From a virus, in the IMG/VR virus record IMGVR_UViG_3300032085_000753, positions 1 through 38,025 of that record: DNA of 38,025 nt; one strand, 5' to 3'. The position numbers and the translations under genes are program-made. The notes beneath the pieces are model-generated. The model was not told where the DNA came from. It saw only the letters and a list, made by a program, of their open reading frames with translations, and searched no databases. Below are positions 6,158 to 14,006 of this stretch, one piece after another (position 1 is the first letter of the stretch; each line of letters opens with the position of its first letter).

Positions 6158-6880
6158 ATGAAACCAAAGAAAGCGTATATATTAAAAATCGATACAGATA
6201 TATCAAATGAGTATGCAAAGACTGCTGCTGATTCCTGTGATAAAATAGGAATGCCTTGGGAGTATTTTGAGGGTCTTCAACCAACCGAAGACAATGATAG
6301 CCCTTGGGAATACGTTCAAAAGCAAGGCGTTAAGTTTGACAATAAGAAGCCAAGCACAAAGGGTAAACCTGCTATGGCGACAGCAGGTCACTTTCTTCTG
6401 TGGCACAAGATACGTCAAGAGAATGATTGTGCGATTATTTTAGAGCATGATGCGGTTCTACTTCACAAAGTAGATATCGATATACCAGACAATGCACTTG
6501 TTTGTCTAGGATATAAAGTTAAAGACCCCGAAAACTATAATCACGAAAAGGTCGGACCTCCTTCAAGATTAGAAGAGAGGCGAAGACACGGTGGCGCTCA
6601 CGCATACGCTCTTACTGCGACCACAGCAAACACATTGCTAGAGAACGTAAACAGTGGTAAGAGAATCAATCATATTGACAATCAGTTCTTTCTAACAGAC
6701 AATAGCCGTGGTAATGTTAAGCTGTTTATCACAGACCCAATAGCAAGTCTTGGTTGGTTGAGACAATCAACTATCTGGGGCAAGTCAGCAGTTGATAATT
6801 ATCAACCTATATTGGAGTCTTTCAAAGAGAACTACATATCAAAAGAAAATCTAGGAGAGAAAAAGGGTGGTGGTATTTAA
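6158..6880 (+). CDS. GT25-like glycosyltransferase
   Basis: A 240-residue protein like the glycosyltransferase family 25 enzymes that add sugars to lipopolysaccharide. The marks are a short N-terminal strand (KAYILKID), AGHFLLWHKI at 76-85 (matching the SH..LW helix of the family) and ILEHDAV at 94-100, in the place of the family's acidic ED-D motif. RRRHGGAHAYALT further on is the usual GGAxAYxL acceptor segment. The start at 6158 is chosen because GAGG lies 7 bases before it and an upstream in-frame ATG would fall inside the leader hairpin. It is the first gene of the glycan cassette, 0 bases from the next gene. Confidence 0.75.
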   Translation: MKPKKAYILKIDTDISNEYAKTAADSCDKIGMPWEYFEGLQPTEDNDSPWEYVQKQGVKFDNKKPSTKGKPAMATAGHFLLWHKIRQENDCAIILEHDAVLLHKVDIDIPDNALVCLGYKVKDPENYNHEKVGPPSRLEERRRHGGAHAYALTATTANTLLENVNSGKRINHIDNQFFLTDNSRGNVKLFITDPIASLGWLRQSTIWGKSAVDNYQPILESFKENYISKENLGEKKGGGI

Positions 6881-7684
6881 ATGAAACGATTGTTATTTCA
6901 AATCTATATTCCTATTCGTGGGCAAAGTAATCTGTATGATCTATGTACAGAGTCAGCAGCGAAGTATTGCGAGAAGTATGGTATCGACCATGTGATTATG
7001 AGAGAACCTAAACTTCGTATCAATCCAGAGATGGCTCGTACTGAGCGTAACAAGATTGGATTGATGAAAGAAGCAGGCTATCTACCAATCTTCGAGAAGG
7101 AGTGGGCATTCACATATCTAGATGATTATGACCAGATTGCTGTTATCGACTCAGACATTTACATTCGTGAATCAGCGCCAAACATCTTTGATGACTTGCC
7201 ACCAGAGTATGATTGGGGTGGTGTGCTAGAAAGAGACCTACCACTCTCTCACAATCATCGAAGAAAGATTCGAGGATACTCTGGCGATATGTTCAAGAAA
7301 GCGCCATGCAATGATGTTGACTGGCAGTGGAACGAAGACGGTGCTGGGTTTATGAATATGGGTATGATGCTATTCAACAACTCGATTCGTAAGTATGTTC
7401 CTGAGTATAAAGAGCCTGAGAAGTTCATTCATCGACCACTGTTCAAAGACCTTGTAGATGGCATTGGTTTGTTTCGCTACTCGACAGACCAAGTGCTATT
7501 GAACTATTGGCTTCGTAAAGACGGTGCTAATGTCAAGCATATGGACTGGCGATGGAACGCTTTGTATCGTGGTGCTGAAGACAGCAAGATTCCAGAAGCA
7601 CACTTCGTTCACTTCTTTCTCAAGGATCACTTAGGTGGTAAAGGCGAAGACATGAACGCTATCAAAGGAATCCTTGGGATATGA
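6881..7684 (+). CDS. GT-A fold glycosyltransferase (GT8-like)
   Basis: A 267-residue protein. QIAVIDSDIYI places the DxD motif at D90-S-D92, which binds the metal and nucleotide sugar in GT-A enzymes. Other family-like segments are GAGFMNMGMMLFNN (a conserved acceptor-side block), STDQVLLNYWL, and a C-terminal AHFVHFFLKDHLGGK that matches the HxxGxxK-type end of GT8 enzymes. It is probably cytoplasmic. The donor sugar cannot be told. It follows the first glycosyltransferase without a gap and overlaps the sulfotransferase by 4 bases (ATGA), so it is part of the same operon. Confidence 0.8.
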   Translation: MKRLLFQIYIPIRGQSNLYDLCTESAAKYCEKYGIDHVIMREPKLRINPEMARTERNKIGLMKEAGYLPIFEKEWAFTYLDDYDQIAVIDSDIYIRESAPNIFDDLPPEYDWGGVLERDLPLSHNHRRKIRGYSGDMFKKAPCNDVDWQWNEDGAGFMNMGMMLFNNSIRKYVPEYKEPEKFIHRPLFKDLVDGIGLFRYSTDQVLLNYWLRKDGANVKHMDWRWNALYRGAEDSKIPEAHFVHFFLKDHLGGKGEDMNAIKGILGI

Positions 7685-8385
7685 AGAAACTGTTTATTCA
7701 CATACCAAAAAATGGTGGTATGACAATCAGGTGGCCAGCACTCAGTGGTCCTCTCAAACCATACGTTCAGATAGTTGACAGAACAAATCTAAAGTCAAGT
7801 CAATATATCGACAACGTAAAACGAAAGATGATTGAGACTGGTCATACAAGAGACCCAGGGCTTGAGCATGGTAGATGGAGAGATGTTCATCCTGATGTAA
7901 CAAGTAAGATGACTGCATTTGCTATTGCTAGAAACCCGTGGGATAGAGTTGTGTCGAAGTATTGGTTCGCTTATAAGGGTAGATTTGTTGAAAAAAACTT
8001 ATCAGAAGATTATGTAGATGTTTCATCGTTTGAAGCGTTTCTAGAAGAGAGACATAAATGGATTGATGTTGAGTATATGTGGCACAGAGCAATCAGACAC
8101 TGGACGCCAGTCTACGACCATGTGTGTGATGAGAATGATGTTGTTAGATGTGATATCATAAGACTAGAGCATCTCAACGACGAAATCTGTAAGTATTTGG
8201 GCATAGAAGAAATGACTCGTGCCCGTAACGTCACTGATGTGAACAAGAAGACTTATCAAGAAATGTATACACCACAGACGATTCAAATTGTGGCAGACTT
8301 GTATCAAAAAGATATTGATTATTGGGGATACGATTTTGATAGCAGTGCAACTAAAAACTATTGGGCTTTGAGCAATGAAACTTAA
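7681..8385 (+). CDS. Sulfotransferase (carbohydrate type)
   Basis: A 234-residue PAPS-dependent sulfotransferase-like protein. The N-terminus LFIHIPKNGGMTI (4-16) is the 5'-phosphosulfate-binding loop, with Asn in place of the usual Thr. RNPWDRVVSKYW (84-95) is the 3'-phosphate-binding motif with its Arg and Ser. Together these are diagnostic of the Sulfotransfer_2 family that sulfates sugars. The product would transfer sulfate to a glycan made by the neighbouring glycosyltransferases. The sulfate donor PAPS must come from the host, since no PAPS synthesis genes are in the window. It overlaps both neighbours (4 and 11 bases). Confidence 0.85.
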   Translation: MKKLFIHIPKNGGMTIRWPALSGPLKPYVQIVDRTNLKSSQYIDNVKRKMIETGHTRDPGLEHGRWRDVHPDVTSKMTAFAIARNPWDRVVSKYWFAYKGRFVEKNLSEDYVDVSSFEAFLEERHKWIDVEYMWHRAIRHWTPVYDHVCDENDVVRCDIIRLEHLNDEICKYLGIEEMTRARNVTDVNKKTYQEMYTPQTIQIVADLYQKDIDYWGYDFDSSATKNYWALSNET

Positions 8386-9004
8386 TGAAATCTTTAGAAA
8401 ACACTCTTGTGACAAAGACAGGCATCATTACTATGAAGTATATGCTAAAGACTTTGAGCCACGAAGAAATGACCCAATCAATATCTTAGAAGTTGGTATT
8501 CATAAAGGAAGCAGTCACTCTTCGTGGGTAGATTACTTTCCAAATGCTCAAGTCTATGGTATTGATATCTTCACTTGGCCTGATGGCTCAACACGAATCA
8601 CACCAGAGCAAATCTCCATACTGAAGCACGAAAGAGTTCATTGGCTGAAAGCGGACTCTACACTCCCCATCTATAGTGATATCAAATCTGCATGGGGTAA
8701 TGTCAAATTTGATTTCATCATCGATGATGGTCTTCACACACCAGAAGCAAACACAAAGACGTTTGAAAATCTTATCGGCTTTCTAAAAGATGATGGCATC
8801 TTCTATGTAGAAGACGTTTGGCCACTTGATATCATGACAGAAAATGAGTGGTCACATCAGTGGATTAAAGATAGACCAGAGCGTTATAACTTAGAACTTT
8901 GGGACGGTTTTGCAAAAGCAATAAATCAATATAAGGTGACAAAGATTGATTTGAGGGGACCGTCTCGTATGCCAGATAGTTATATCGTAAAGATAGAAAA
9001 ATGA
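8375..9004 (+). CDS. SAM-dependent methyltransferase (macrocin O-methyltransferase/CmcI type)
   Basis: A 209-residue class I methyltransferase. Motif I is LEVGIHKGSS (38-47), followed by AQVYGIDIF (motif II region, acidic residue D64), then FDFIIDDGLHTP (113-122) and GIFYVEDVW. The DDGLH(T/S) block is typical of the CmcI and macrocin-type sugar O-methyltransferases. It would methylate a hydroxyl of the sugar built by this cassette. It overlaps the sulfotransferase by 11 bases and the phosphodiesterase-like gene by 4 bases. Confidence 0.85.
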   Translation: MKLNEIFRKHSCDKDRHHYYEVYAKDFEPRRNDPINILEVGIHKGSSHSSWVDYFPNAQVYGIDIFTWPDGSTRITPEQISILKHERVHWLKADSTLPIYSDIKSAWGNVKFDFIIDDGLHTPEANTKTFENLIGFLKDDGIFYVEDVWPLDIMTENEWSHQWIKDRPERYNLELWDGFAKAINQYKVTKIDLRGPSRMPDSYIVKIEK

Positions 9005-9468
9005 TATACATTGCACATCGTGGAAACATAGCCGGACCCAACCCAGAGTTTGAAAATAGCGTTGAGTATATTCAAAGTGCTTTAGCACAAGGATACGATT
9101 GTGAGATTGATGTGTGGTATGATCATGATCGTAAATGGGGATGGTTTCTTGGTCATGACTATCCACAATATCCCATTTATTCTCAGTTTCTAGCAACACC
9201 AAGGCTATGGATACATTGTAAAAACGACAAAGCATTGTATCAAATGTCAAAGCATGTTCACTCACAATTTCAATATTTTTGGCACCAAGAAGATGACTAC
9301 ACACTAACTTCTAGAAATAATATCTGGTGTCTACCCAATAAAGAAATATCATATAGAAATAGAAGCAGAGCAATTGTTGTAATGCCAGAAGTTCATAACC
9401 AAGACGTTAAAGGATATGGTGGCATCTGTTCAGACTATGTAGAGGCATATAAAAATGGATCAAATTAA
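9001..9468 (+). CDS. Glycerophosphodiester phosphodiesterase-like protein
   Basis: A 155-residue protein with the start of the GDPD/PI-PLC-like fold: AHRGN at 5-9, FENSVEYI, GYDCEIDVWYD and a later LGHDYP. The HR, E-D and HD residues of the GDPD active site are therefore present. It is shorter than free-standing GDPD enzymes (about 240-300 residues) and lacks the usual C-terminal barrel half, so its substrate may differ. Similar short HRG proteins occur in capsule and lipopolysaccharide clusters as I recall. It overlaps its neighbours (4 and 14 bases), consistent with one operon. Confidence 0.7.
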   Translation: MIYIAHRGNIAGPNPEFENSVEYIQSALAQGYDCEIDVWYDHDRKWGWFLGHDYPQYPIYSQFLATPRLWIHCKNDKALYQMSKHVHSQFQYFWHQEDDYTLTSRNNIWCLPNKEISYRNRSRAIVVMPEVHNQDVKGYGGICSDYVEAYKNGSN

Positions 9469-10000
9469 ACTACTAATACTTGATGTGGATGGTGTGCTAA
9501 CAAAAGGCGTGAAGGTATATGATAAAGACCACACACCAGTATATAAAGAGTTCATGTGTAAGGACTTCACTGCAATCAAGAGGTTCATAGCAGCAGGGAT
9601 AGATGTTGTGATGATATCAGGTGATGAGTGGAATCGTACAATGGCAGAGAAGCGAAACATTCCATTCTTCTGCACGAGAGACAACAACTTCAGCCTAGAT
9701 AAGTCAAAGCATCTGGACACTTTTTCTGAAATGTATAATCTTGATAGAGGTCAAATGGCATTTGTCGGTGATGACTATTTTGACCTGTCGATGTTTGAAG
9801 TTTTAGATTGGTCGTTCTGTCCATCTGATGCTCCAAACACGATAAAAGAAGCAGCACACAGAGTACTACAGTCGAAGGGTGGCGAAGGTGTCATCGTTGA
9901 ATTATACGATATTGCATCAGAAGAATGGATCATTGAAGCGTCTATGGAAGAGGTGTTAGAGTTAGATACGAAGGAACTAGCGAGTGCAGAAATGAAATGA
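9455..10000 (+). CDS. HAD-family phosphatase (KdsC-like)
   Basis: A 181-residue haloacid dehalogenase-type phosphatase. The nucleophile motif is LILDVDGVLT (7-16) with D10 and D12, motif II is SGD (55-57), and motif IV is GDDYFDL (105-111). K82-SKHL probably contributes the motif III lysine. The small size with no cap domain matches KdsC and related sugar-phosphate phosphatases (tetrameric, 170-190 residues). It would remove a phosphate from a sugar intermediate before activation by the nucleotidyltransferase two genes downstream. The kinase gene overlaps it by 4 bases. Confidence 0.8.
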   Translation: MDQIKLLILDVDGVLTKGVKVYDKDHTPVYKEFMCKDFTAIKRFIAAGIDVVMISGDEWNRTMAEKRNIPFFCTRDNNFSLDKSKHLDTFSEMYNLDRGQMAFVGDDYFDLSMFEVLDWSFCPSDAPNTIKEAAHRVLQSKGGEGVIVELYDIASEEWIIEASMEEVLELDTKELASAEMK

Positions 10001-10665
10001 ATCTATACGATTTAGCGCTTTACGGGCATCTTACAGTAGACCATATCATTAAAGATTTCAAAGAGAGCATATCTTTGGGTGCAATCGCTAACTTCTGGAT
10101 TGCGATTAAGAAGATTAATAATGTTCTTAAAGTAAAGTTGAATCCATGCGCTATAGGTGATGCAATCATTCTAGTAGATGAATGTATGAGTCAACGTGTT
10201 GGTAGAGGAAATCTAAACACAAGATGCGTAACTCCGGAAATAGTGAATTCACGCTGGCATCACATTATGTATCTCAATCAACTGAAAGATACGTCATTCA
10301 TATCTGATATAAAGTCTGGTATCATATCAGCAGATACGACAGCGGGCAGTATGGTTATTCATGAGCAACTCAAGCATATAGATTATCTTTTCATATCAGA
10401 CGAAGACATTGATTGTGATGTTGAAGAACTTGCATCGTTAGTAAAAGGTTGGGTTATTCTACATTACCCAGGCGGTAGCTATTCGTCAGATGGTAATAGA
10501 AACATCACAAAGACGAATGATGTAATCAAGAACATAAATATTTTGGGTGCTGGCGATACGTTTGCTGCTTGCTTTATTTCATCTATGTTGATGGAAGATA
10601 ATATAGACAATGCATTAGATTATGCACACGAGAACACGATTAAGGTATTGACAGATGAAATATAA
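9997..10665 (+). CDS. Compact PfkB-family sugar kinase
   Basis: A 222-residue protein. NILGAGDTFAACF near the C-terminus is the PfkB signature with the catalytic Asp (GAGD), and YGHLTVDHII with LGAIANFWIAI at the N-terminus fits the substrate-binding half (G-N-x-A type). It is shorter than usual PfkB enzymes (about 300 residues); the loss seems to be spread over the middle rather than at the ends. HldE-N-type sugar kinases of heptose synthesis belong to this family. It lies between the HAD phosphatase and the nucleotidyltransferase, overlapping each. Confidence 0.75.
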   Translation: MNLYDLALYGHLTVDHIIKDFKESISLGAIANFWIAIKKINNVLKVKLNPCAIGDAIILVDECMSQRVGRGNLNTRCVTPEIVNSRWHHIMYLNQLKDTSFISDIKSGIISADTTAGSMVIHEQLKHIDYLFISDEDIDCDVEELASLVKGWVILHYPGGSYSSDGNRNITKTNDVIKNINILGAGDTFAACFISSMLMEDNIDNALDYAHENTIKVLTDEI

Positions 10666-11359
10666 CTTACTTTTACCAATCGCTGGCAATGGACAAAGGT
10701 TTGTTGATAAAGGGTACGAGTTACCAAAACCTCTTATCAAAACAAATGGTAAGACAATTATTGAAAGGTCGCTTGAGTCGGTCAAGTTAGACCAATGCAA
10801 TATGATATTCGTTGTACGGCGAGATCACATTGATGATTTCAATATACAAGAAAAGCTATTAGAGAAATATCCAGACGCTAAGTTTGTTGTCGCAGAGACA
10901 TTAACTGATGGTGCTTTGAGTACTTGTATGTTAGCAAAAGATTATATCAATACTGATGAACCACTTATCATCTTTACGCCAGATTGTTATTTTGAACCAC
11001 AAATAGTACCTGAAGATATTGATGAGAAATATCAAGGAATGGTATGTGTGTTCAACTCTACAAGCCCAGCACATAGCTATGTAAAGTTAGATAAAGCTGG
11101 GTTTGTAACTGAGACTGCTGAAAAAGAAGTTATCAGTGATATGGCTATTGGTGGTTTATACTATTTCAGTGTGGGTAGAATGTTCGTTCATTGTGCTGAG
11201 TATATGATAAGTAATAATATGAGAACCAAAGGAGAGTTTTACATCGCACCAACATTCAACCTGTTAATAATGGAGGGACTGAAAGTTGGTGTAGATGTTA
11301 ATACAAAGCATGAAATTCTGGGCACACCAGAAGATTTGGAGCAAGTGAATGAGAGATAA
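10655..11359 (+). CDS. Sugar-phosphate nucleotidyltransferase
   Basis: A 234-residue NTP_transferase-family protein. LLLPIAGNGQRFVDKG (5-20) followed by ELPKPLI (22-28) is the glycine-rich NTP-binding loop with its K-P-L/M lysine. FTPDCYF carries the acidic residue of the metal site, and IGGLYYFSVG is the usual family segment. It would join a sugar phosphate to a nucleotide, as HddC does for heptose 1-phosphate. The sugar and nucleotide cannot be deduced. The start overlaps the kinase stop, and the transketolase gene starts inside its end. Confidence 0.8.
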   Translation: MKYNLLLPIAGNGQRFVDKGYELPKPLIKTNGKTIIERSLESVKLDQCNMIFVVRRDHIDDFNIQEKLLEKYPDAKFVVAETLTDGALSTCMLAKDYINTDEPLIIFTPDCYFEPQIVPEDIDEKYQGMVCVFNSTSPAHSYVKLDKAGFVTETAEKEVISDMAIGGLYYFSVGRMFVHCAEYMISNNMRTKGEFYIAPTFNLLIMEGLKVGVDVNTKHEILGTPEDLEQVNER

Positions 11360-11990
11360 GCAGCTACGAAAAAGACTGTTGAAACTACTATATGACCATC
11401 AAGAAGAGCATGTAGGTAGTTGCTTTTCGTGTATTGATATCATCGATGATATACACAGTCGTATGAAAAAAGATGATATATTTGTTCTATCAAACGGTCA
11501 TGCTGCGTATGCATTGTATTGTATTCTAGAAAAATATCATGGTATTGATGCTGATGCTCTTGTGAAAAAGCATCTGGGTCATCCAAATCTAGATGTTGAA
11601 AACAAAATCTACTGCTCAACGGGTAGTCTCGGACAAGGGATAACGATTGCAGTTGGTGCAGCAATCGCAAGCCCACACAAAAACGTCTATGTCACTATAA
11701 CAGATGGTGAGTGTGCAGAAGGTTCTGTTTGGGAAGCATTGAGACTTATACACGAACGAAATCTACAAAATATAGAGGTTCATGTCAATGCTAATGGCTA
11801 TGCCTGCTATGACCCGGTTGATGTAAATTATCTAGAGAGAAGATGTAGAGCGTTCTTGCCCAATATATGTTTTCACAGAACGAAGGTAAATGAACTGTCG
11901 TTTCTAGCTGGTATCGATGCTCATTATATGAAGATGAGTGAAGAACAATATCTTAAAGGATTGAAAGAGATAGACAATGAGCGTTCGTAA
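11349..11990 (+). CDS. Transketolase-like N-terminal (PP domain) subunit
   Basis: A 213-residue thiamine-diphosphate-binding subunit. HEEHVGSC-like start, LSNGHAAYALY, GHPN and STGSLGQG are the conserved blocks of the transketolase PP domain. TDGECAEGSVWEA followed by VNANGY is the metal/diphosphate motif (canonical GDGE...N), with Thr in place of the first Gly. It is split from the Pyr domain, which the next gene encodes; the two genes overlap by 14 bases. It would move two-carbon units between sugar phosphates, and may make the precursor for the activated sugar. Confidence 0.8.
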   Translation: MRDKQLRKRLLKLLYDHQEEHVGSCFSCIDIIDDIHSRMKKDDIFVLSNGHAAYALYCILEKYHGIDADALVKKHLGHPNLDVENKIYCSTGSLGQGITIAVGAAIASPHKNVYVTITDGECAEGSVWEALRLIHERNLQNIEVHVNANGYACYDPVDVNYLERRCRAFLPNICFHRTKVNELSFLAGIDAHYMKMSEEQYLKGLKEIDNERS

Positions 11991-12459
11991 AAAATTCACA
12001 GAACTGCTATATCACGAAATGGCTATCAACGAGAACATCGTGATTGTTGCTGGTGACCTTGGATGGAAACAATTCGACCAGCACAGACTGACATACCCAG
12101 ACAGATTTATTAATGTGGGTGCTGCTGAACAACTGATGGTTGGCGCAGCAGTTGGTATGGCACTTGAGAAGAAAATTCCTATTGTATATTCTATGACGCC
12201 CTTTACAATCTACAGACCATTCGAGTTTATACGAAATCAATTAGATGTTGATAAGATTCCTGTCAAGTTATTTGGTGCAGGTAGAGACTACGATTATGAC
12301 TGGTTAGGACCGTCACATTGGGCACACGATGACAAAGAGCATATGAGCGGATTCAAAAACATAAAGAAATTATGGCCCATAGATGCTGATGATATGGAAT
12401 CAAAGTTTAAAGAGATATTGTATGATGATGCTCCATATTATGTGAACTTATCACGATGA
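11977..12459 (+). CDS. Transketolase-like Pyr-domain subunit
   Basis: A 160-residue protein. FINVGAAEQLMVGAAVGMAL carries the catalytic Glu (AAEQ) that activates thiamine diphosphate, and DLGWKQF plus PIVYSMTPF match the Pyr-domain core. It has no C-terminal transketolase domain, so together with the upstream subunit it forms a minimal PP+Pyr enzyme, like split transketolases in surface-sugar clusters. The overlap with the upstream gene suggests coupled synthesis of both chains in equal amount. The next gene overlaps by 4 bases. Confidence 0.8.
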   Translation: MSVRKKFTELLYHEMAINENIVIVAGDLGWKQFDQHRLTYPDRFINVGAAEQLMVGAAVGMALEKKIPIVYSMTPFTIYRPFEFIRNQLDVDKIPVKLFGAGRDYDYDWLGPSHWAHDDKEHMSGFKNIKKLWPIDADDMESKFKEILYDDAPYYVNLSR

Positions 12460-13199
12460 AGATAGCAATTGGAATATCTGGACTGTATAGAAATAATGTT
12501 GGTGGCAATGGTGTAAGACGCCGACCAGTTAGCGTGTCTTCTAATTTATTGGAAATGAAAAATAAATTCAAAGCAGATATGTATTATCACACATGGGATA
12601 CTGAACTTAACAAAATTCCATTAGAGTATCGCAGTGGTAACTTTTTCACTACACCAGAACCAATTATGGAATATCATCCTATATTTGACCCAAAGCCAAC
12701 TAGAAGTCCAAAGCATCATTGGTATAGAAGAACTAAAACCGATGGTGATAAAACGCTTCACGGCAACAAGCAAATAATTGGTTACAGCAATCTCTTCGAT
12801 AAGATACCAAATGATTATGACCTCTACATCAGAACAAGATGGGACTGCTCAATCAATCCAAATTTTGACTTTGAGTCATGGTATGATGTTGCACTCAATG
12901 AAGGTCCAGTTGGTTTCATGATTAGAACCAGTGGTCTAAACAAATATGATTTTCGCAATACAAAAGGTCATATGGTACCCAAAACAGAAGATATAAATCA
13001 ACATACAGACTGGTTTGAACAACTCGCAGATAATTTAATCATACATACTAGAGAGCAATTAGATACGAGTCTGGTATATGATTTGCACGAGCAACGTCAA
13101 CTGTTAGGTGCTGAATGGGGATGGTGGCAAGTAATGAGTAAACCATATGGCGGAACTATACACACAAGCGTTTATGGAGGAGTGAATTTAGAAAGATGA
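12456..13199 (+). CDS. Probable glycosyltransferase-like protein of the glycan cassette
   Basis: A 247-residue protein of no firmly recognised family. It begins KIAIGISGLYRNN, has a HTWDTELN segment and the acidic block DYDLYIRTRWDCSIN, which resembles the R-x-D substrate block of WavE-like and related lipopolysaccharide glycosyltransferases. GAEWGWWQVMSKP near the end is typical of such proteins in phage and capsule clusters. No signal peptide or membrane segment. Its place in the operon, with overlaps of 4 bases on both sides, supports a glycan role. Confidence 0.6.
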   Translation: MKIAIGISGLYRNNVGGNGVRRRPVSVSSNLLEMKNKFKADMYYHTWDTELNKIPLEYRSGNFFTTPEPIMEYHPIFDPKPTRSPKHHWYRRTKTDGDKTLHGNKQIIGYSNLFDKIPNDYDLYIRTRWDCSINPNFDFESWYDVALNEGPVGFMIRTSGLNKYDFRNTKGHMVPKTEDINQHTDWFEQLADNLIIHTREQLDTSLVYDLHEQRQLLGAEWGWWQVMSKPYGGTIHTSVYGGVNLER

Positions 13200-13894
13200 A
13201 ATGCTTTGCAATCGTAATGAAAGACCATGCCCTATCTGAGGGTGGATACAAAACTCTCGTTGAGTCATCAGAAAATGTTGGAAATGACTTTACAATCGAA
13301 AGGTTTGATGCTATCGTAGCAGATAATGTCGATGAGCATATGGAGAAAGAAGGCTTGAAGTGGACTTGGCCAGACAGTGGTCGTGTATACAATGAGAAAC
13401 TCAAGATGAAGTTTCATTATTATGGAGGACCACCAAAGCGTCGTTATGCCTGTGCTATGAGCCACTACTATCTGTGGAAGAAGTGTGTAGAAGAGAGCGA
13501 ACCAATTCTAATTCTAGAACACGATGCTAAGTTTCTTCGTAAGTTTGACGCTCAATATGTGATTGACTCAGATTATGAAGTGATTGGTATCAATGAGCCG
13601 AGAGGAAATACAAGGCTTGATGGTCGCTTTCATTCTGTAGTGCAAACAGCGCCTGGACCACTCGTTGATTGCCCAGTGATTGATAGTATGGAAGTTCCAC
13701 AAGGTATTGCTGGTGCTTCAGCATATGTCATTAAACCAGAAGGAGCAGATCAAATCATTGGTGCTGCTTATGATCATGGAATGTGGCCCAATGATGCATT
13801 GATATGTCAACAACTCTTTCCATTTCTTGGTGTTACTAAGACATACTACACAGATACGCAAAGATTGAAATCAACAACATTTACTAATGCATGA
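13196..13894 (+). CDS. GT25-like glycosyltransferase, last gene of the cassette
   Basis: A 232-residue protein like the first cassette gene. KCFAIVMKD is the N-terminal strand, RRYACAMSHYYLWKKC (82-97) matches the family's A-C-x-x-SH..LW helix and LILEHDAKF (105-113) the acidic ED-D motif. GIAGASAYVIKP is the G-A-x-AY segment. Together with the gene at 6158 this puts two GT25-like enzymes at the ends of the cassette. It overlaps the previous gene by 4 bases; a late promoter for the next block follows 55 bases later. Confidence 0.75.
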   Translation: MKCFAIVMKDHALSEGGYKTLVESSENVGNDFTIERFDAIVADNVDEHMEKEGLKWTWPDSGRVYNEKLKMKFHYYGGPPKRRYACAMSHYYLWKKCVEESEPILILEHDAKFLRKFDAQYVIDSDYEVIGINEPRGNTRLDGRFHSVVQTAPGPLVDCPVIDSMEVPQGIAGASAYVIKPEGADQIIGAAYDHGMWPNDALICQQLFPFLGVTKTYYTDTQRLKSTTFTNA

Positions 13895-13948
13895 ATGAGC
13901 GATAACGCTATTATACTACGTTTGCAAAAATAGTCAAGTCTTTTTTTG

Positions 13949-13956
13949 TATAAATA
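13949..13956 (+). promoter_or_regulatory. T4-type late promoter (TATAAATA)
   Basis: Exact octamer, 51 bases before the 1212-codon gene. It is preceded by AAGTCTTTTTTTG, like the promoter at 2909 (minus strand). A 10-base direct repeat AGTCAAGTCT (13932-13941 and 13975-13984) sits on both sides of it. Confidence 0.75.
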
Positions 13957-14006
13957 ATCAACATATCATAGACCAGTCAAGTCTAAGGAAAACCTGGAGA
14001 GAAAAT

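Noticed and set aside
13932-13984. 10-base direct repeat as a phage attachment or insertion site
   Set aside because: No integrase or transposase is present, and the repeat is short and lies around a promoter. T4-like phages do not integrate.
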